Source of the DNA: AG25 sp035604455
Lineage (GTDB): Bacteria > Gemmatimonadota > Gemmatimonadetes > Gemmatimonadales > GWC2-71-9
DNA length: 64,000 nucleotides
Assembly: GCA_035604455.1 (NCBI GenBank)
Contig: DATNIM010000100.1
Location: forward strand, 1-64,000
Direction: 5' to 3'
Position numbers and translations under genes: made by a program. The notes below the pieces were generated by a model that worked only from the letters and a program-made list of their open reading frames with translations, made no database searches and was not told the DNA's origin. This document shows positions 26,164-35,519 of the stretch, in pieces (position 1 is the first letter of the stretch; every line of letters begins with the position of its first letter).

Positions 26164-27626
26164 GGGCGGTCAGGCTCCGAGAACTCCTTCAGTTTGAGCG
26201 TCACGGTGCCGAAGGAGAACTTGGATTGCAGCGCGAGAAGGAGTCGTTCGGGAGAGTCCGATAGCCACATACGGGCTTCCGCCCGCTCGGCGAAGATCCC
26301 TCCGCCGTTAGGAATCTTGGGGCTCAAGACCACCGCGTTCCAATCGTGACCGGCCACATTCACGCGTTCGTGCCCCAATACGTCGACCACGACGGGGTTG
26401 CGCTCCGGCCGGAAATAGCGGCGGTACTCGTAGTGCTGGCCCACCTGGAGGGGAACCGTGCGGATCCAGTACAGGAATGCCGTGTCGTCGAGCGGGTTGG
26501 CGACCGTGGCTCGAGCGGAGTCGTGCCCGCTCTCCTGGTAGACCCCTGAGTCCGGGAAGATCTCGAAGCGGTTCTCCCAGAACTTCCCCTTCTCGTGGGT
26601 CTCGTTCCAGTAGCGCCGCGAAACGAAGTCCGATTGCCCGACCCAGGAATCGAGCGTCTGGTCGAGCTTGTACCACAGCGCACTGCCCTGGATATGGAAG
26701 CGGAAATGGACGGTCTGGGTGCCGCGCACCGTGTCGAGGCCGACGACCTGGAGGGACGCCTCGCCCACCGTGATCACCCCGTAGCGCGCGGCATAGACCA
26801 GGCGCTCGCCGACTGGGAAGGGCACGGGTTCGGTCGCCGGGACGAGTGTGGCGGCTCCGCTTTGCGCCGGGCGATGCGCCACGGGCGGCGCGAAGGCAAG
26901 GAGCGCGGCCAGGGGAAGGGTGCGAAGCGTCTTGCGGGCCCGCCACGCGGACACGAGCTGTCGCCAGAGCGGGGTGCGTAGCGGGCGCTGCACGAGATCG
27001 TAGCGCACGACGCCTCGGAACGTCTCGATGCGCCGCGCAAAGGGAGCGAGGCGGGCAAGAAGCTCTGCGTTGGCGGACCACCCGCTCGTCGTCAGGAGCA
27101 CACCATCCCGGCGCTGGGCTTGGCGCCACACGGCCAGTCGCAGCGCTACGAAACCGGACGCGGAGTCGCGCACGCCCGGCACGCGCAGCAACCAACGGCC
27201 GGCCCGCCGTGCCCAGCGCAGGGCCGCGGGCGGTTCGCCCTCGACGTCGAGGAGCTCGGCCACGACCACGTCGGCGCCCGACTCGAGGTGGCGCACCATC
27301 TCCACCATAGCGTCCGGCGGATGGCTGAAATCGGCGTGCAGCGTGATGGCGCAGTCCCGGCGGGGACGGTCGGTACGCTGCAGGGCGAGACCGAGCAGCT
27401 CCTCGAGGCTCGCGGTGTAACCCCGGCGTTCCGCGTGCGTGATCACGGTCATGGGCAGGACTTTCGCATACGACGCGAGGAGCTCCGCGCTGCCGTCGGC
27501 GGAACCGTCGTCGCATACGAGCAGGTGATATTCGCGGGGGAACCCGGCGAACACCTGCCGCACCTTCCACAGCACGAGCCCGACCGTGTGGGCTTCGTTA
27601 TGCACGGGAATGCACACGTAGATCAT
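26160..27626 (-). CDS. Family 2 glycosyltransferase fused to a DUF3108 domain
   Basis: A 488-residue two-part protein. Residues about 1-230 are a GT-A glycosyltransferase of family 2: YVCIPVHNEAHTVGLVL, the VCDDGSADGS motif that binds the nucleotide, and LHADFSHPPDAMVEMV, where the DxD site reads HADFSHP. A basic then hydrophobic segment (RKTLRTLPLAALLAFAPPVA, about 240-260) follows, looking exactly like an export signal. Residues about 270-488 form a DUF3108 domain (FPVGERLVYAARYGVITVGEA, YWNETHEKGKFWENRFEIFP, ERAEARMWLSDSPERLLLALQSK), normally a separate secreted protein. The two halves would end up on opposite membrane sides. No in-frame stop lies between them. A missed frameshift or gene fusion should be checked. 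Confidence 0.8.
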   Translation of the reverse strand: MIYVCIPVHNEAHTVGLVLWKVRQVFAGFPREYHLLVCDDGSADGSAELLASYAKVLPMTVITHAERRGYTASLEELLGLALQRTDRPRRDCAITLHADFSHPPDAMVEMVRHLESGADVVVAELLDVEGEPPAALRWARRAGRWLLRVPGVRDSASGFVALRLAVWRQAQRRDGVLLTTSGWSANAELLARLAPFARRIETFRGVVRYDLVQRPLRTPLWRQLVSAWRARKTLRTLPLAALLAFAPPVAHRPAQSGAATLVPATEPVPFPVGERLVYAARYGVITVGEASLQVVGLDTVRGTQTVHFRFHIQGSALWYKLDQTLDSWVGQSDFVSRRYWNETHEKGKFWENRFEIFPDSGVYQESGHDSARATVANPLDDTAFLYWIRTVPLQVGQHYEYRRYFRPERNPVVVDVLGHERVNVAGHDWNAVVLSPKIPNGGGIFAERAEARMWLSDSPERLLLALQSKFSFGTVTLKLKEFSEPDRP

Positions 27627-27667
27627 GAGGCCAATCTAGACGTATGGCCGACGCGCGGCCAAGCGAG

Positions 27668-29617
27668 TCACGCGGGGCGCGGTGCGACCCGGGCCAGTAC
27701 GCGCCGGAGCTCGTCCAGAGTGAAGGGTTTCTTCAAGTAGGGGCGGCCCAGGCCTTCGAGGAAGTGCAGCGTGTCGCCGCGCACCGTGTCGCCCGTCGCG
27801 AACACGATCCGGGCGGCGGCGATGGGGTGCTCGTGTGTGAGGCGGTGGTACATCTCGCGCCCGCCGACATGGGGCATCCGCAGATCGCAAATGATGACAT
27901 CGAAGGGCTCGCCAAGCGCGCGTTCGCAGGCGTGCGCTCCATCCGTCGCCACGTCGACGGTGTGGCCCCAGCTCTCGAGGGTGGAGCGCATGTAGTACAG
28001 GATGTGCGGTTCGTCATCCACGACGAGCACCCGGAGCGGGTGCGGGTCGCGCGCGGGTTCCACGGGGGCGCTCACGCGGACGCCGGCGGCGGCGCCGGGT
28101 AGTTCCACCGTGAACGTGGCGCCGGCGCCCGAGCGGGTCTCGAGCGTCAACCGACCGCCGTGCTCCTTCACGATGCCTTGGCAAATGGAGAGCCCAAGGC
28201 CTGTGCCCTGGCCCTCTCCCTTCGTCGTGAAAAAGGGCTCGAAGACGCGCGCGACGAAGTCGTCCGGAATCCCGGGCCCCGTATCCGTCACGCTGACCGC
28301 GACCCCGTCGAGCCAGCGGCGCGCGCCGACTGTGATGCGACCCGGGCGATGCTCGCCCGCGATCGCCTGGGCCGCGTTGGCAATGAGGTTGACGAACACC
28401 TGCTGAATCTGGTTCGCGTTGATTTCAAGGTTCGGCAGCCCGTCCTCGATCTCGAGCGTGGCGCTCACGTGGTGCGCGAGCAACTCGTTGTGGAGGAGGG
28501 CGAGGGTCGAGTCGAGGACCGGCTTGAGGTCCTGAACCTTGCGGCCGCCTTCCTGGCTGCGGGCGAACGACAACAGGTTCTTCACGATGGTGGCCGCGCG
28601 CTCTGCTTCCTGGCGGATGACGTGCAGCGGTTCGCTAAGCGCCGCCGGTACCTCCCCGGTCTCCGCGAGGAAATCCGATAGCCCCACGACGGAGGCGAGC
28701 GGATTGTTGAGATCGTGGGCGACCCCGGCGATCAACTGGCCGATGGCCGACATCTTCTCCGACTGGATCAGTTGGTCCTGGAGCTGGCGCTTTTCCGTCT
28801 GGTCCTCGAAGACGAGCACGGCCGCCCCCGCGTCCGCGAGGGCGATCACCGTGCACAAGAGGGTCCGTTCTCCGGCTCGCAGCTCGATCGGGGCCGGATG
28901 CTGCGCGCGCTCAGCGACCGCCCGGCCCACGGGGTCCACCCAGGCGGGCGGCAGGAGGTCGAGCCACGGTCGGCCGGGGAGTCCCGTGACCGGCGTCCGG
29001 ACGAGGTCGGCGAACACCCGGTTGGCGCGGCGCACCACACCCTGGGCGTCGATGATGCAGATCGCCTGTGTGATCGCGTCCACGGTCTCTTCCCAGGAGC
29101 GTTTGGCGCTCGAGAGGAGCTCGAGGAGGCGCGCGTTCTCGAGTGCGATTGTCGCTTGGGCGACCGCCGCGCGCACGACCGTCAGGGCGGCGGGTGAGAA
29201 GGCCCCGGCGCGCCGGGCGGTGAGCGACACGGCGCCGATCGGGCGTCCGGCCGCCGCGAGCGGAGCGCCGATCCAGGCCGCCGGCTCGTCGCGGCCGAGC
29301 GCGACGCCGAGCTCCCTGGCGCGTGCCGCCACGTCTCGCTCGAACAGGAGCGGCCCCGATCGGAGCGCGAGCTGGATCAAGGGGTCGTCCGTCGCGGCGG
29401 GCTCGGCCGCGGAATCCGACGCCACGGCGAGGCGGCTCGTGTCGGCGTCGAGGAGGACCACGATCAGGCGGTCGGGTGCGAGCAGCTCCGTCAGGGCCCG
29501 GGCGAGCAGCTCCACGGCCGTCGCCGGCCGAAAGGCTCCGGCCAGCTCTTGGGACAGTTGTGTGAGGCGACCAAGCAGCGCAGGGCTTGCGGTCGCTCTC
29601 GTGGTGGTCTCGCTCAC
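27668..29617 (-). CDS. Hybrid sensor histidine kinase with C-terminal receiver
   Basis: A 649-residue cytoplasmic signalling protein. Domains in order: a GAF-like sensor (about 20-175), a PAS domain (about 190-285, ICIIDAQGVVRRANRVFADLV), a HisKA dimerisation domain whose H-box is GVAHDLNNPLASVVGLSDFL, an HATPase domain with N box (VFVNLIANAAQAI), G1 (DTGPGIPDDF) and G2 (GQGTGLGLSICQGIV), and a response-regulator receiver (about 525-645) with DDEPHILYYMRSTLES, phospho-acceptor Asp in ICDLRMP and KKPFT. No membrane helix is apparent, so the signal is probably intracellular. No separate DNA-binding regulator is adjacent. The H-box is of the NtrB-like HDLNNPL type common in hybrid kinases. GTG start. 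Confidence 0.95.
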   Translation of the reverse strand: MSETTTRATASPALLGRLTQLSQELAGAFRPATAVELLARALTELLAPDRLIVVLLDADTSRLAVASDSAAEPAATDDPLIQLALRSGPLLFERDVAARARELGVALGRDEPAAWIGAPLAAAGRPIGAVSLTARRAGAFSPAALTVVRAAVAQATIALENARLLELLSSAKRSWEETVDAITQAICIIDAQGVVRRANRVFADLVRTPVTGLPGRPWLDLLPPAWVDPVGRAVAERAQHPAPIELRAGERTLLCTVIALADAGAAVLVFEDQTEKRQLQDQLIQSEKMSAIGQLIAGVAHDLNNPLASVVGLSDFLAETGEVPAALSEPLHVIRQEAERAATIVKNLLSFARSQEGGRKVQDLKPVLDSTLALLHNELLAHHVSATLEIEDGLPNLEINANQIQQVFVNLIANAAQAIAGEHRPGRITVGARRWLDGVAVSVTDTGPGIPDDFVARVFEPFFTTKGEGQGTGLGLSICQGIVKEHGGRLTLETRSGAGATFTVELPGAAAGVRVSAPVEPARDPHPLRVLVVDDEPHILYYMRSTLESWGHTVDVATDGAHACERALGEPFDVIICDLRMPHVGGREMYHRLTHEHPIAAARIVFATGDTVRGDTLHFLEGLGRPYLKKPFTLDELRRVLARVAPRPA

Positions 29618-29659
29618 TGGTCTCGCCGACTGCGCCCCCGACCGATCACCGAGTCCATC

Positions 29660-30337
29660 TCAGTTCACAGCCGCGGCAAACGTGCGGAACAGCGCCCCCT
29701 CCCCCTCATCTTCGGGGTGCCACTGCACGGCCATCGTCCACGTGGCCTCCGTGCCCTCGACCGCCTCGATGACGCCGTCCGGTGCCCACGCGCTCGCGCG
29801 CAGTCTTGGCGCCAAGTCGCGGATCGCCTGGTGGTGGCGACTGTTGACCGTGGTCTCGGCAACGCCGAGCGCCGTCCTCATGGAGGAGGCGGCCGCAATC
29901 CGCAGGGCATGTTGGGCGGTGTCCGCGTGATCGATCGGTCCCGGGCGCTCGCTTGGGAGATCCTGGTAGAGGGTCCCGCCGAGCGCGACGTTCAAGATCT
30001 GAAGACCGCGACAAATGCCCAGCACGGGGATCCCCCGCTCGCTGGCCGCGCCGATCAGCGCCACCTCGAGTGCATCGCGCACGGGGTCGGTTTCTTCGAG
30101 CTTCGGGTGCGGGGGGGCTCCGTAGAGCCCGGGGGCGACGTCCTCGCCGCCGGTGAGCACGAGCCCCGAAACGCGTGCGAGCGCGGCCGCCCCCTCGGCG
30201 GGATCGAGCGTCGCCGGCACGACGAGTGGCACGAGACCAGCACGTCGGACCGCGGCCAGGTACGCGTCGTTCAGCACGAGACGGGCGCGGCCCTCGATGG
30301 TCGTCAGGCGGGCGGTCACGGCCACGACGCGGTTCAT
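29660..30337 (-). CDS. Gamma-glutamyl-gamma-aminobutyrate hydrolase family (C26) protein
   Basis: A 225-residue class I glutamine-amidotransferase-like hydrolase. The nucleophile elbow is GICRGLQILNVALGG (catalytic Cys at about residue 102), and the catalytic His/Glu pair is in MAVQWHPEDEG. LVLTGGEDVAPGLYG marks the oxyanion region, and NSRHHQAI precedes the catalytic histidine as in PuuD. Substrate could be a gamma-glutamyl amine, as in putrescine degradation, but no putrescine genes are near. The start ATG overlaps the upstream gene's stop as ATGA. Confidence 0.9.
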   Translation of the reverse strand: MNRVVAVTARLTTIEGRARLVLNDAYLAAVRRAGLVPLVVPATLDPAEGAAALARVSGLVLTGGEDVAPGLYGAPPHPKLEETDPVRDALEVALIGAASERGIPVLGICRGLQILNVALGGTLYQDLPSERPGPIDHADTAQHALRIAAASSMRTALGVAETTVNSRHHQAIRDLAPRLRASAWAPDGVIEAVEGTEATWTMAVQWHPEDEGEGALFRTFAAAVN

Positions 30338-30924
30338 CGGGGGGGGACGGGCGGCCCCAGTAGGGGGCAACGGGGGTTGCTGACGCCCGCCCACGAGACG
30401 CGCACGCCGACCAAGGGAATACTGCGATCGACCCCCGTCACGGACCCCAACACCGGGTCGCCGCGCGCGGCCTCGGATTCGTAGATGAGCACTCCTTGGG
30501 CACGCTCCGTCGAGTCGTCGACCACGAGGAGCCCGTAGCCGCCGGGCGCCGCCGGGAACCCGAGCCCTTGGTATCCCATCACGAGCGTGTGCGCGCTGTC
30601 GGCTCGCGCGATGAGGACGGTGCCTTGGTCCGGCTGGCCCACGACCCGCGCCGGCAGCGTCGGCGATAAACCCCGCGGAGGCTCGGTGAGGACGGCAGAG
30701 GGATTGATCAGCTGCTGTTGGATGAGCGTCGGGCCCACGACCTGCGCGAGGCCGCACGTCGGGGAATGTGCTCCGCGCTCCCCAGCGCAATTGAGCGCCG
30801 ACCAAGCACCGAACGCCCAGATCCACGTGCGCAGACCGCCGGCTCTCGGTACGCTGAGCATGCGACGCGCGGCTCGCCGCATGCGGGTTGTCGCGCCGGT
30901 CCGAGGTCCGGTCATGCGGGCCAA
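30334..30924 (-). CDS. Secreted protein of unknown function
   Basis: A protein of up to 196 residues; in-frame starts further in are equally possible, for example at the Met before LSVPRAGGLRTWIW. The N-terminal region RTWIWAFGAWSALNCAGER is a plausible export signal with a cysteine (NC) but not a standard lipobox. The remainder (about 60-196) is strand-rich: GTVLIARADSAHTLVMGYQG, GGYGLLVVDDSTERAQGVLIYE. I do not recognise a family. It overlaps the C26 hydrolase gene as ATGA, so the two are likely co-expressed. Confidence 0.55.
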   Translation of the reverse strand: MARMTGPRTGATTRMRRAARRMLSVPRAGGLRTWIWAFGAWSALNCAGERGAHSPTCGLAQVVGPTLIQQQLINPSAVLTEPPRGLSPTLPARVVGQPDQGTVLIARADSAHTLVMGYQGLGFPAAPGGYGLLVVDDSTERAQGVLIYESEAARGDPVLGSVTGVDRSIPLVGVRVSWAGVSNPRCPLLGPPVPPR

Positions 30925-30962
30925 TCTAATACCGGGAGCGGGACACCCGCGTCGCGCTCAGC

Positions 30963-30990
30963 TTGACCGTGGTTCTGGGTGGCATAACCT
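30963..30990 (+). promoter_or_regulatory. Candidate promoter upstream of the coiled-coil gene
   Basis: TTGACC at 30963 is followed after 15-16 bases by CATAAC/TAACCT, a moderate match to a sigma-70-type -35/-10 pair. It would read rightward into the coiled-coil and RemA-like genes, with a leader of about 140 bases. Weak evidence in a GC-rich background. Confidence 0.25.
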
Positions 30991-31139
30991 TTCCGAGTGT
31001 GAGGCGGCCTCGAAGAGTTCGAGCAGAGCGTTCGGCGAGGCGCCGATAACGTGAACCGCTTCCCGCCGTTGGCCGGTCGACCTAGCCGCTCCACCGCGGT
31101 CCGGGCCGGCGACCCGTATCCTTTGCTCGCTCGAGCCCC

Positions 31140-31697
31140 TTGATCCGACGGATCGGCCGGCTCCGCGCCGCTGTCGACAAGGCCGCGTCGACCGAGGCTC
31201 TCCAGGAACTCGCGCACCGGCTCCGGGAGGCTGTCGTCGACGCCATCGCCGGGGTGGCCGAGCTACGCGCGGCGCGTGAGCGAACGGAGGCCGCGCTCGC
31301 GATGCAGCGCCGGCAACGTGCCGAGGCCGAGCGGCGCGGGCGACTCGCCCGCGACATCCAGGACTCAGAGACCGCGGAGATCGCCGCGCGCTTCGCCGCG
31401 AAGCATGCCGAGCAGGTGGTGCGGCTCGAACAGCAGGCGCTGAGTACCGAGCGGGCGCTTGTTGGCGCCATGCGAGAACTCGACGAACTCCGCAGCGAGC
31501 TCGTCCGCGCCGAGCGTGACGGCCCGGCAAGCGCGGCTGAACGCAGCGCCGAGCGGGCGTGGCGCGCGCTCCGAGCCGGCAGGGACGTCCCGGAGGGCGA
31601 CATGCCCGGCGCGGTTCCCGAGGCCGAGCGCAAGCTCGCGAAAGAAGCCGCTGTGGAACAGCAACTCCGCGAACTCAAGCAGCGTCTGAGGCCATGA
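31140..31697 (+). CDS. Coiled-coil protein of unknown function
   Basis: A 185-residue protein, almost entirely predicted helix, rich in Ala, Arg and Glu with heptad patterning throughout (LRAAVDKAASTEALQELAHR, AERRGRLARDIQDSETAEIA, LSTERALVGAMRELDELRS). This is typical of PspA/IM30-like or structural coiled coils, but no diagnostic motif is present. The start is TTG at 31140; ATG codons occur only further in. The reverse strand is also open here, but the amphipathic heptads on this strand are too regular to be chance. A RemA-like gene follows 100 bases downstream in the same direction. Confidence 0.6.
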   Translation: MIRRIGRLRAAVDKAASTEALQELAHRLREAVVDAIAGVAELRAARERTEAALAMQRRQRAEAERRGRLARDIQDSETAEIAARFAAKHAEQVVRLEQQALSTERALVGAMRELDELRSELVRAERDGPASAAERSAERAWRALRAGRDVPEGDMPGAVPEAERKLAKEAAVEQQLRELKQRLRP

Positions 31698-31797
31698 GAA
31701 CGCGACCCCACGCGTCCGACGACTCGGGGCCCGCAAGCCGCCGCCGGCGGTCCGGTCCCCGGCCGACCCGCGCGAACCGCACCACCCGGGAGGCACG

Positions 31798-32179
31798 ATG
31801 GAGATCAAGCGCGACCGCATGGTCTCGCTCGGCTATGGCCGGTATTGGCGGTCCGATCGCATCCTCGGTCTGATGCCGATCGAGGACGAGCGCGGGCCCC
31901 GGCGTCGGACGAACGTGTTCGTGGAGGGACGTCCCGACCCGATCGTGGCTTCGCGGACCGAGCAGGGCATTCTCGACGACATGGCTGCGGATCCCGCCCA
32001 AACACACGTCTTGCGCGAGAGTGTTGTAGAGCTGATGGCCGCGTTCCACGAGTTCTCCCCGGTGCTGCGCCGCGCCCTCCAACGCGAACACCACTTCGAT
32101 GTGGAGCGCTGGGAGGCGCGGCTCGCCCAGACTCTGCGCCCGTCGTCGGCGCCTGAGACTGGGGAGCAAAGCGAACTGT

Positions 32180-32187
<8 letters not shown>
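31798..32187 (+). CDS. RemA/DUF370-like protein with C-terminal extension
   Basis: A 129-residue protein. Residues about 8-62 follow the RemA (YlzA, DUF370) pattern. MVSLGYGRYWRSDRILGLMP aligns with the RemA start (INIGFGN...ANRxxxIVSP). GPRRRTNVFVEGRPDPIVAS aligns with GRRTRAVVxMDSxHxxLS, and RTEQGILDDM with QPETVAxRL. RemA is a DNA-binding biofilm regulator in Bacillus. The C-terminal 65 residues (helical HVLRESVVELMAAFHEFSPVL, then an acidic tail) are extra. The ATG follows a GGGAGG ribosome-binding site. Its stop overlaps the start of the transporter gene. The assignment rests on motif alignment by eye. Confidence 0.55.
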
Positions 32188-33541
<1,354 letters not shown>

Positions 33542-33550
33542 GGTCGGCCC

Positions 33551-34828
33551 TCAGTTGAAGCGCGTCGTCCGCCACAGGAGGTAGCCCGTCCCGACGAGCA
33601 GGGCCAGCATGGCGGCGACGAGCCCCGTGAACGCGGTCCACCCGAGCGCAACCGCCGGTCGGCGCGCGAGGAGTCCGAGGCCCACGAACACAGCGGACGC
33701 GGAGCCAACGATCAGCCAATCGACCGGGCGGCGACCACGCGTCGCTGAGGCGGCCGCTTCCCCCCTGAGACCAGCTCGCACGTAGGCCGGGTCCACGTGG
33801 TAGCGCGTTTGCTCCCGTCGCGCCGCGGCTTCCCAGGCGCTCCGTTCGGTCGCGCCGGCGGCCGCGCTCGCAATCGCGACCGCGCCCGCCGCCATGACGA
33901 GGGACCCGCCGATGACCTCGGCATAGCGTTCCACCCCGCTCCCGCGAAGCTCGCCGAACACGAACAGGCCCCAGAGGAGTCCCCACAGCTGATTCGTGTT
34001 TGAGAGCGGGATCCCGCGGCTGATTCCCACGTATTTCGCCGCGTATTGCTGGAACAGGTCGCCCACCACCCACACGAAGCCGCCGCACAGCAACCAGAAG
34101 AGGGCCGCGCGCGCCTCGACCAGGTCCCGCGCCAGGGTTGCAAGCCCGCCTTCCTGCGCCATCGCGACCGCCGTCATCGTGACAAGCTCCCCGACTGAGA
34201 AGAACGTGACGAAGGACAGCGGGTTCATCCCAGTCAGGTAGGCCTTCCGGTATGGGATGTACATCGTGCCCCACAGCACTCCGGCTCCGAGCGCCGCGGT
34301 CACTCCCCGCCACGCGTGTCCACCCGTCGTCGCGCGAGTTGAGGCCACAGCGAGGGCCGTCCCCCCGAGAAACATGAGCGCCGCCCCGCCGAGGACGGCG
34401 AACCATTGCGCCCGTCGTGCTCCGCGCAACTCGTTGAAGAGAACGATACCCCACACGATCCCGAGCAGGCTGTTGGCATTCCACAGCGGGAACGCGATGC
34501 TCAGCCCGATGTCTCTGATCGCGAAGATGGTGAGCGTATTCGCGACCGCCCACAGGCCGCCGGCAAGCAACGCCCAGACCACGAGGTGCGGCGCTTCGCG
34601 GACGTCGGTCCCGACCCCCGCGGTGCCACGTACGAGCGCCGGGACGCTCCAGCGGGCTACGAACACGCCGAGCACCATCGCAAGCGAGACGACCACCGGC
34701 GGCAGGGCGAGCGACGCGAGCTTCGTCGGGGCTTCGGCCGCCCCGAGCCACGCCCCCGCGGCAAACCCGCTCGCCACCCCTGCCAGGTACAGGCGGCGCA
34801 CGCGCTCCGGCCCGAGAGCGCCCGTCAC
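33551..34828 (-). CDS. GRP-family (DMT superfamily) sugar transporter
   Basis: A 425-residue ten-helix transporter. The helices contain GLWAVANTLTIFAIRDIGLSIAFPLWNANSL and LFQQYAAKYVGISRGIPLSNTNQLWG, the paired NxxSL/NTNQLWG glucose/ribose-porter motifs, with GTMYIPYRKAYLTGMNPLSF between them. This pattern is of the GRP family (GlcU/RbsU) in the drug/metabolite superfamily. Substrate by family: glucose, ribose or a related sugar. The GTG at 34828 overlaps the stop of the 35-codon gene as GTGA. Upstream in-frame extension lacks homology. It ends the long leftward operon starting at coaE. Confidence 0.82.
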   Translation of the reverse strand: MTGALGPERVRRLYLAGVASGFAAGAWLGAAEAPTKLASLALPPVVVSLAMVLGVFVARWSVPALVRGTAGVGTDVREAPHLVVWALLAGGLWAVANTLTIFAIRDIGLSIAFPLWNANSLLGIVWGIVLFNELRGARRAQWFAVLGGAALMFLGGTALAVASTRATTGGHAWRGVTAALGAGVLWGTMYIPYRKAYLTGMNPLSFVTFFSVGELVTMTAVAMAQEGGLATLARDLVEARAALFWLLCGGFVWVVGDLFQQYAAKYVGISRGIPLSNTNQLWGLLWGLFVFGELRGSGVERYAEVIGGSLVMAAGAVAIASAAAGATERSAWEAAARREQTRYHVDPAYVRAGLRGEAAASATRGRRPVDWLIVGSASAVFVGLGLLARRPAVALGWTAFTGLVAAMLALLVGTGYLLWRTTRFN

Positions 34829-34932
34829 CGGATCCAGCGCAGCAACAGCAGCCCGGCGAGCAGCACGCCCAGTGGGACCCAGAACTGCACGTCGGTAAGC
34901 ACTGCGCGCCACTCCGTGCGCTTCAGTCCCAC
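34825..34932 (-). CDS. 35-residue single-pass membrane microprotein
   Basis: A 35-residue ORF with one clear membrane helix (FWVPLGVLLAGLLLLRWI) preceded by a charged N terminus (GLKRTEWRAVLTD). Its GTG start overlaps the end of the DUF3047 gene by ten bases, and its stop overlaps the next start as GTGA. The frame continues upstream as non-homologous sequence under the DUF3047 gene, so the boundary used here is the first start codon after it. Small membrane genes squeezed between coupled genes are often overlooked; function unknown, perhaps a subunit or regulator of the adjoining transporter. Confidence 0.5.
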   Translation of the reverse strand: MGLKRTEWRAVLTDVQFWVPLGVLLAGLLLLRWIR

Positions 34933-35519
34933 GAGAGGTCGCTCACGTCCGCGAGAGTGTGTCCGCCGAGGCGATCGGTCTCCGCCCCCATGCCAACGGC
35001 CACGATGGGGTGGGGCGCGTTCCCGAACGCGCGACGGTAGTCGGCGAACGGGTCGTGGCTCTCGAGGTACCAGGATCCATTGGCGTCTTCGGACCGTCGG
35101 CACACGACGACCGCTCGGCGCCCGGCGTGGGGACTTAAGAACACGTCCCCGATCGGTTCGCCGTTCCCCCACGTGTACGCGAGCGTCCTCCCGTCGTCGA
35201 AGGCCACCACGACGAGCGCCGGGGCGTCGTCGCGCGCGGGGTCGCGAAGCCTCGCCCCCGCCACCGGCGTCGAGGTGCGCCAGCGCCACGACAGGGCCGC
35301 TCCTTGTTCGCTGGGCGCGAGTGACCTCCGCAATCGGTATATGGCCGTCCCCCCTGTGCCACTGGCCTCGATCTCGAGCGTGTGCTCCCGCGTGACCCGA
35401 AACGCCGGAAGCTCGGCGCGCGGGGCTCGGGTGAGGAGCCACGGGGGCGGTACCCCCCGACCCGGGGAAATGAGGGCGAGGTTCGTCAAGGTCTGCACCG
35501 CCAGCCACACGTGGATCAT
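34923..35519 (-). CDS. DUF3047 domain protein
   Basis: A 198-residue protein of the DUF3047 family: APALVVVAFDDGRTLAYTWG (strand with the D-D pair), ESHDPFADYRRAFG and VAVGMGAETDRLGGHTLADV are the family's characteristic segments in order. Homologues are secreted, of unknown function, possibly binding a polymer. The ATG at 35519 overlaps the oppF stop as ATGA; an earlier in-frame ATG at 35546 is less likely. The N terminus is weakly hydrophobic (WLAVQTLTNLALI) and could be a signal. Its position after the Opp genes suggests co-expression. Confidence 0.72.
   Translation of the reverse strand: MIHVWLAVQTLTNLALISPGRGVPPPWLLTRAPRAELPAFRVTREHTLEIEASGTGGTAIYRLRRSLAPSEQGAALSWRWRTSTPVAGARLRDPARDDAPALVVVAFDDGRTLAYTWGNGEPIGDVFLSPHAGRRAVVVCRRSEDANGSWYLESHDPFADYRRAFGNAPHPIVAVGMGAETDRLGGHTLADVSDLSWD

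Noticed and set aside
30587..31054. Open frame on the + strand across the hypothetical secreted gene and the following gap
   Set aside because: Low-complexity translation and no ribosome-binding site; the leftward gene with ATGA coupling explains the region better.
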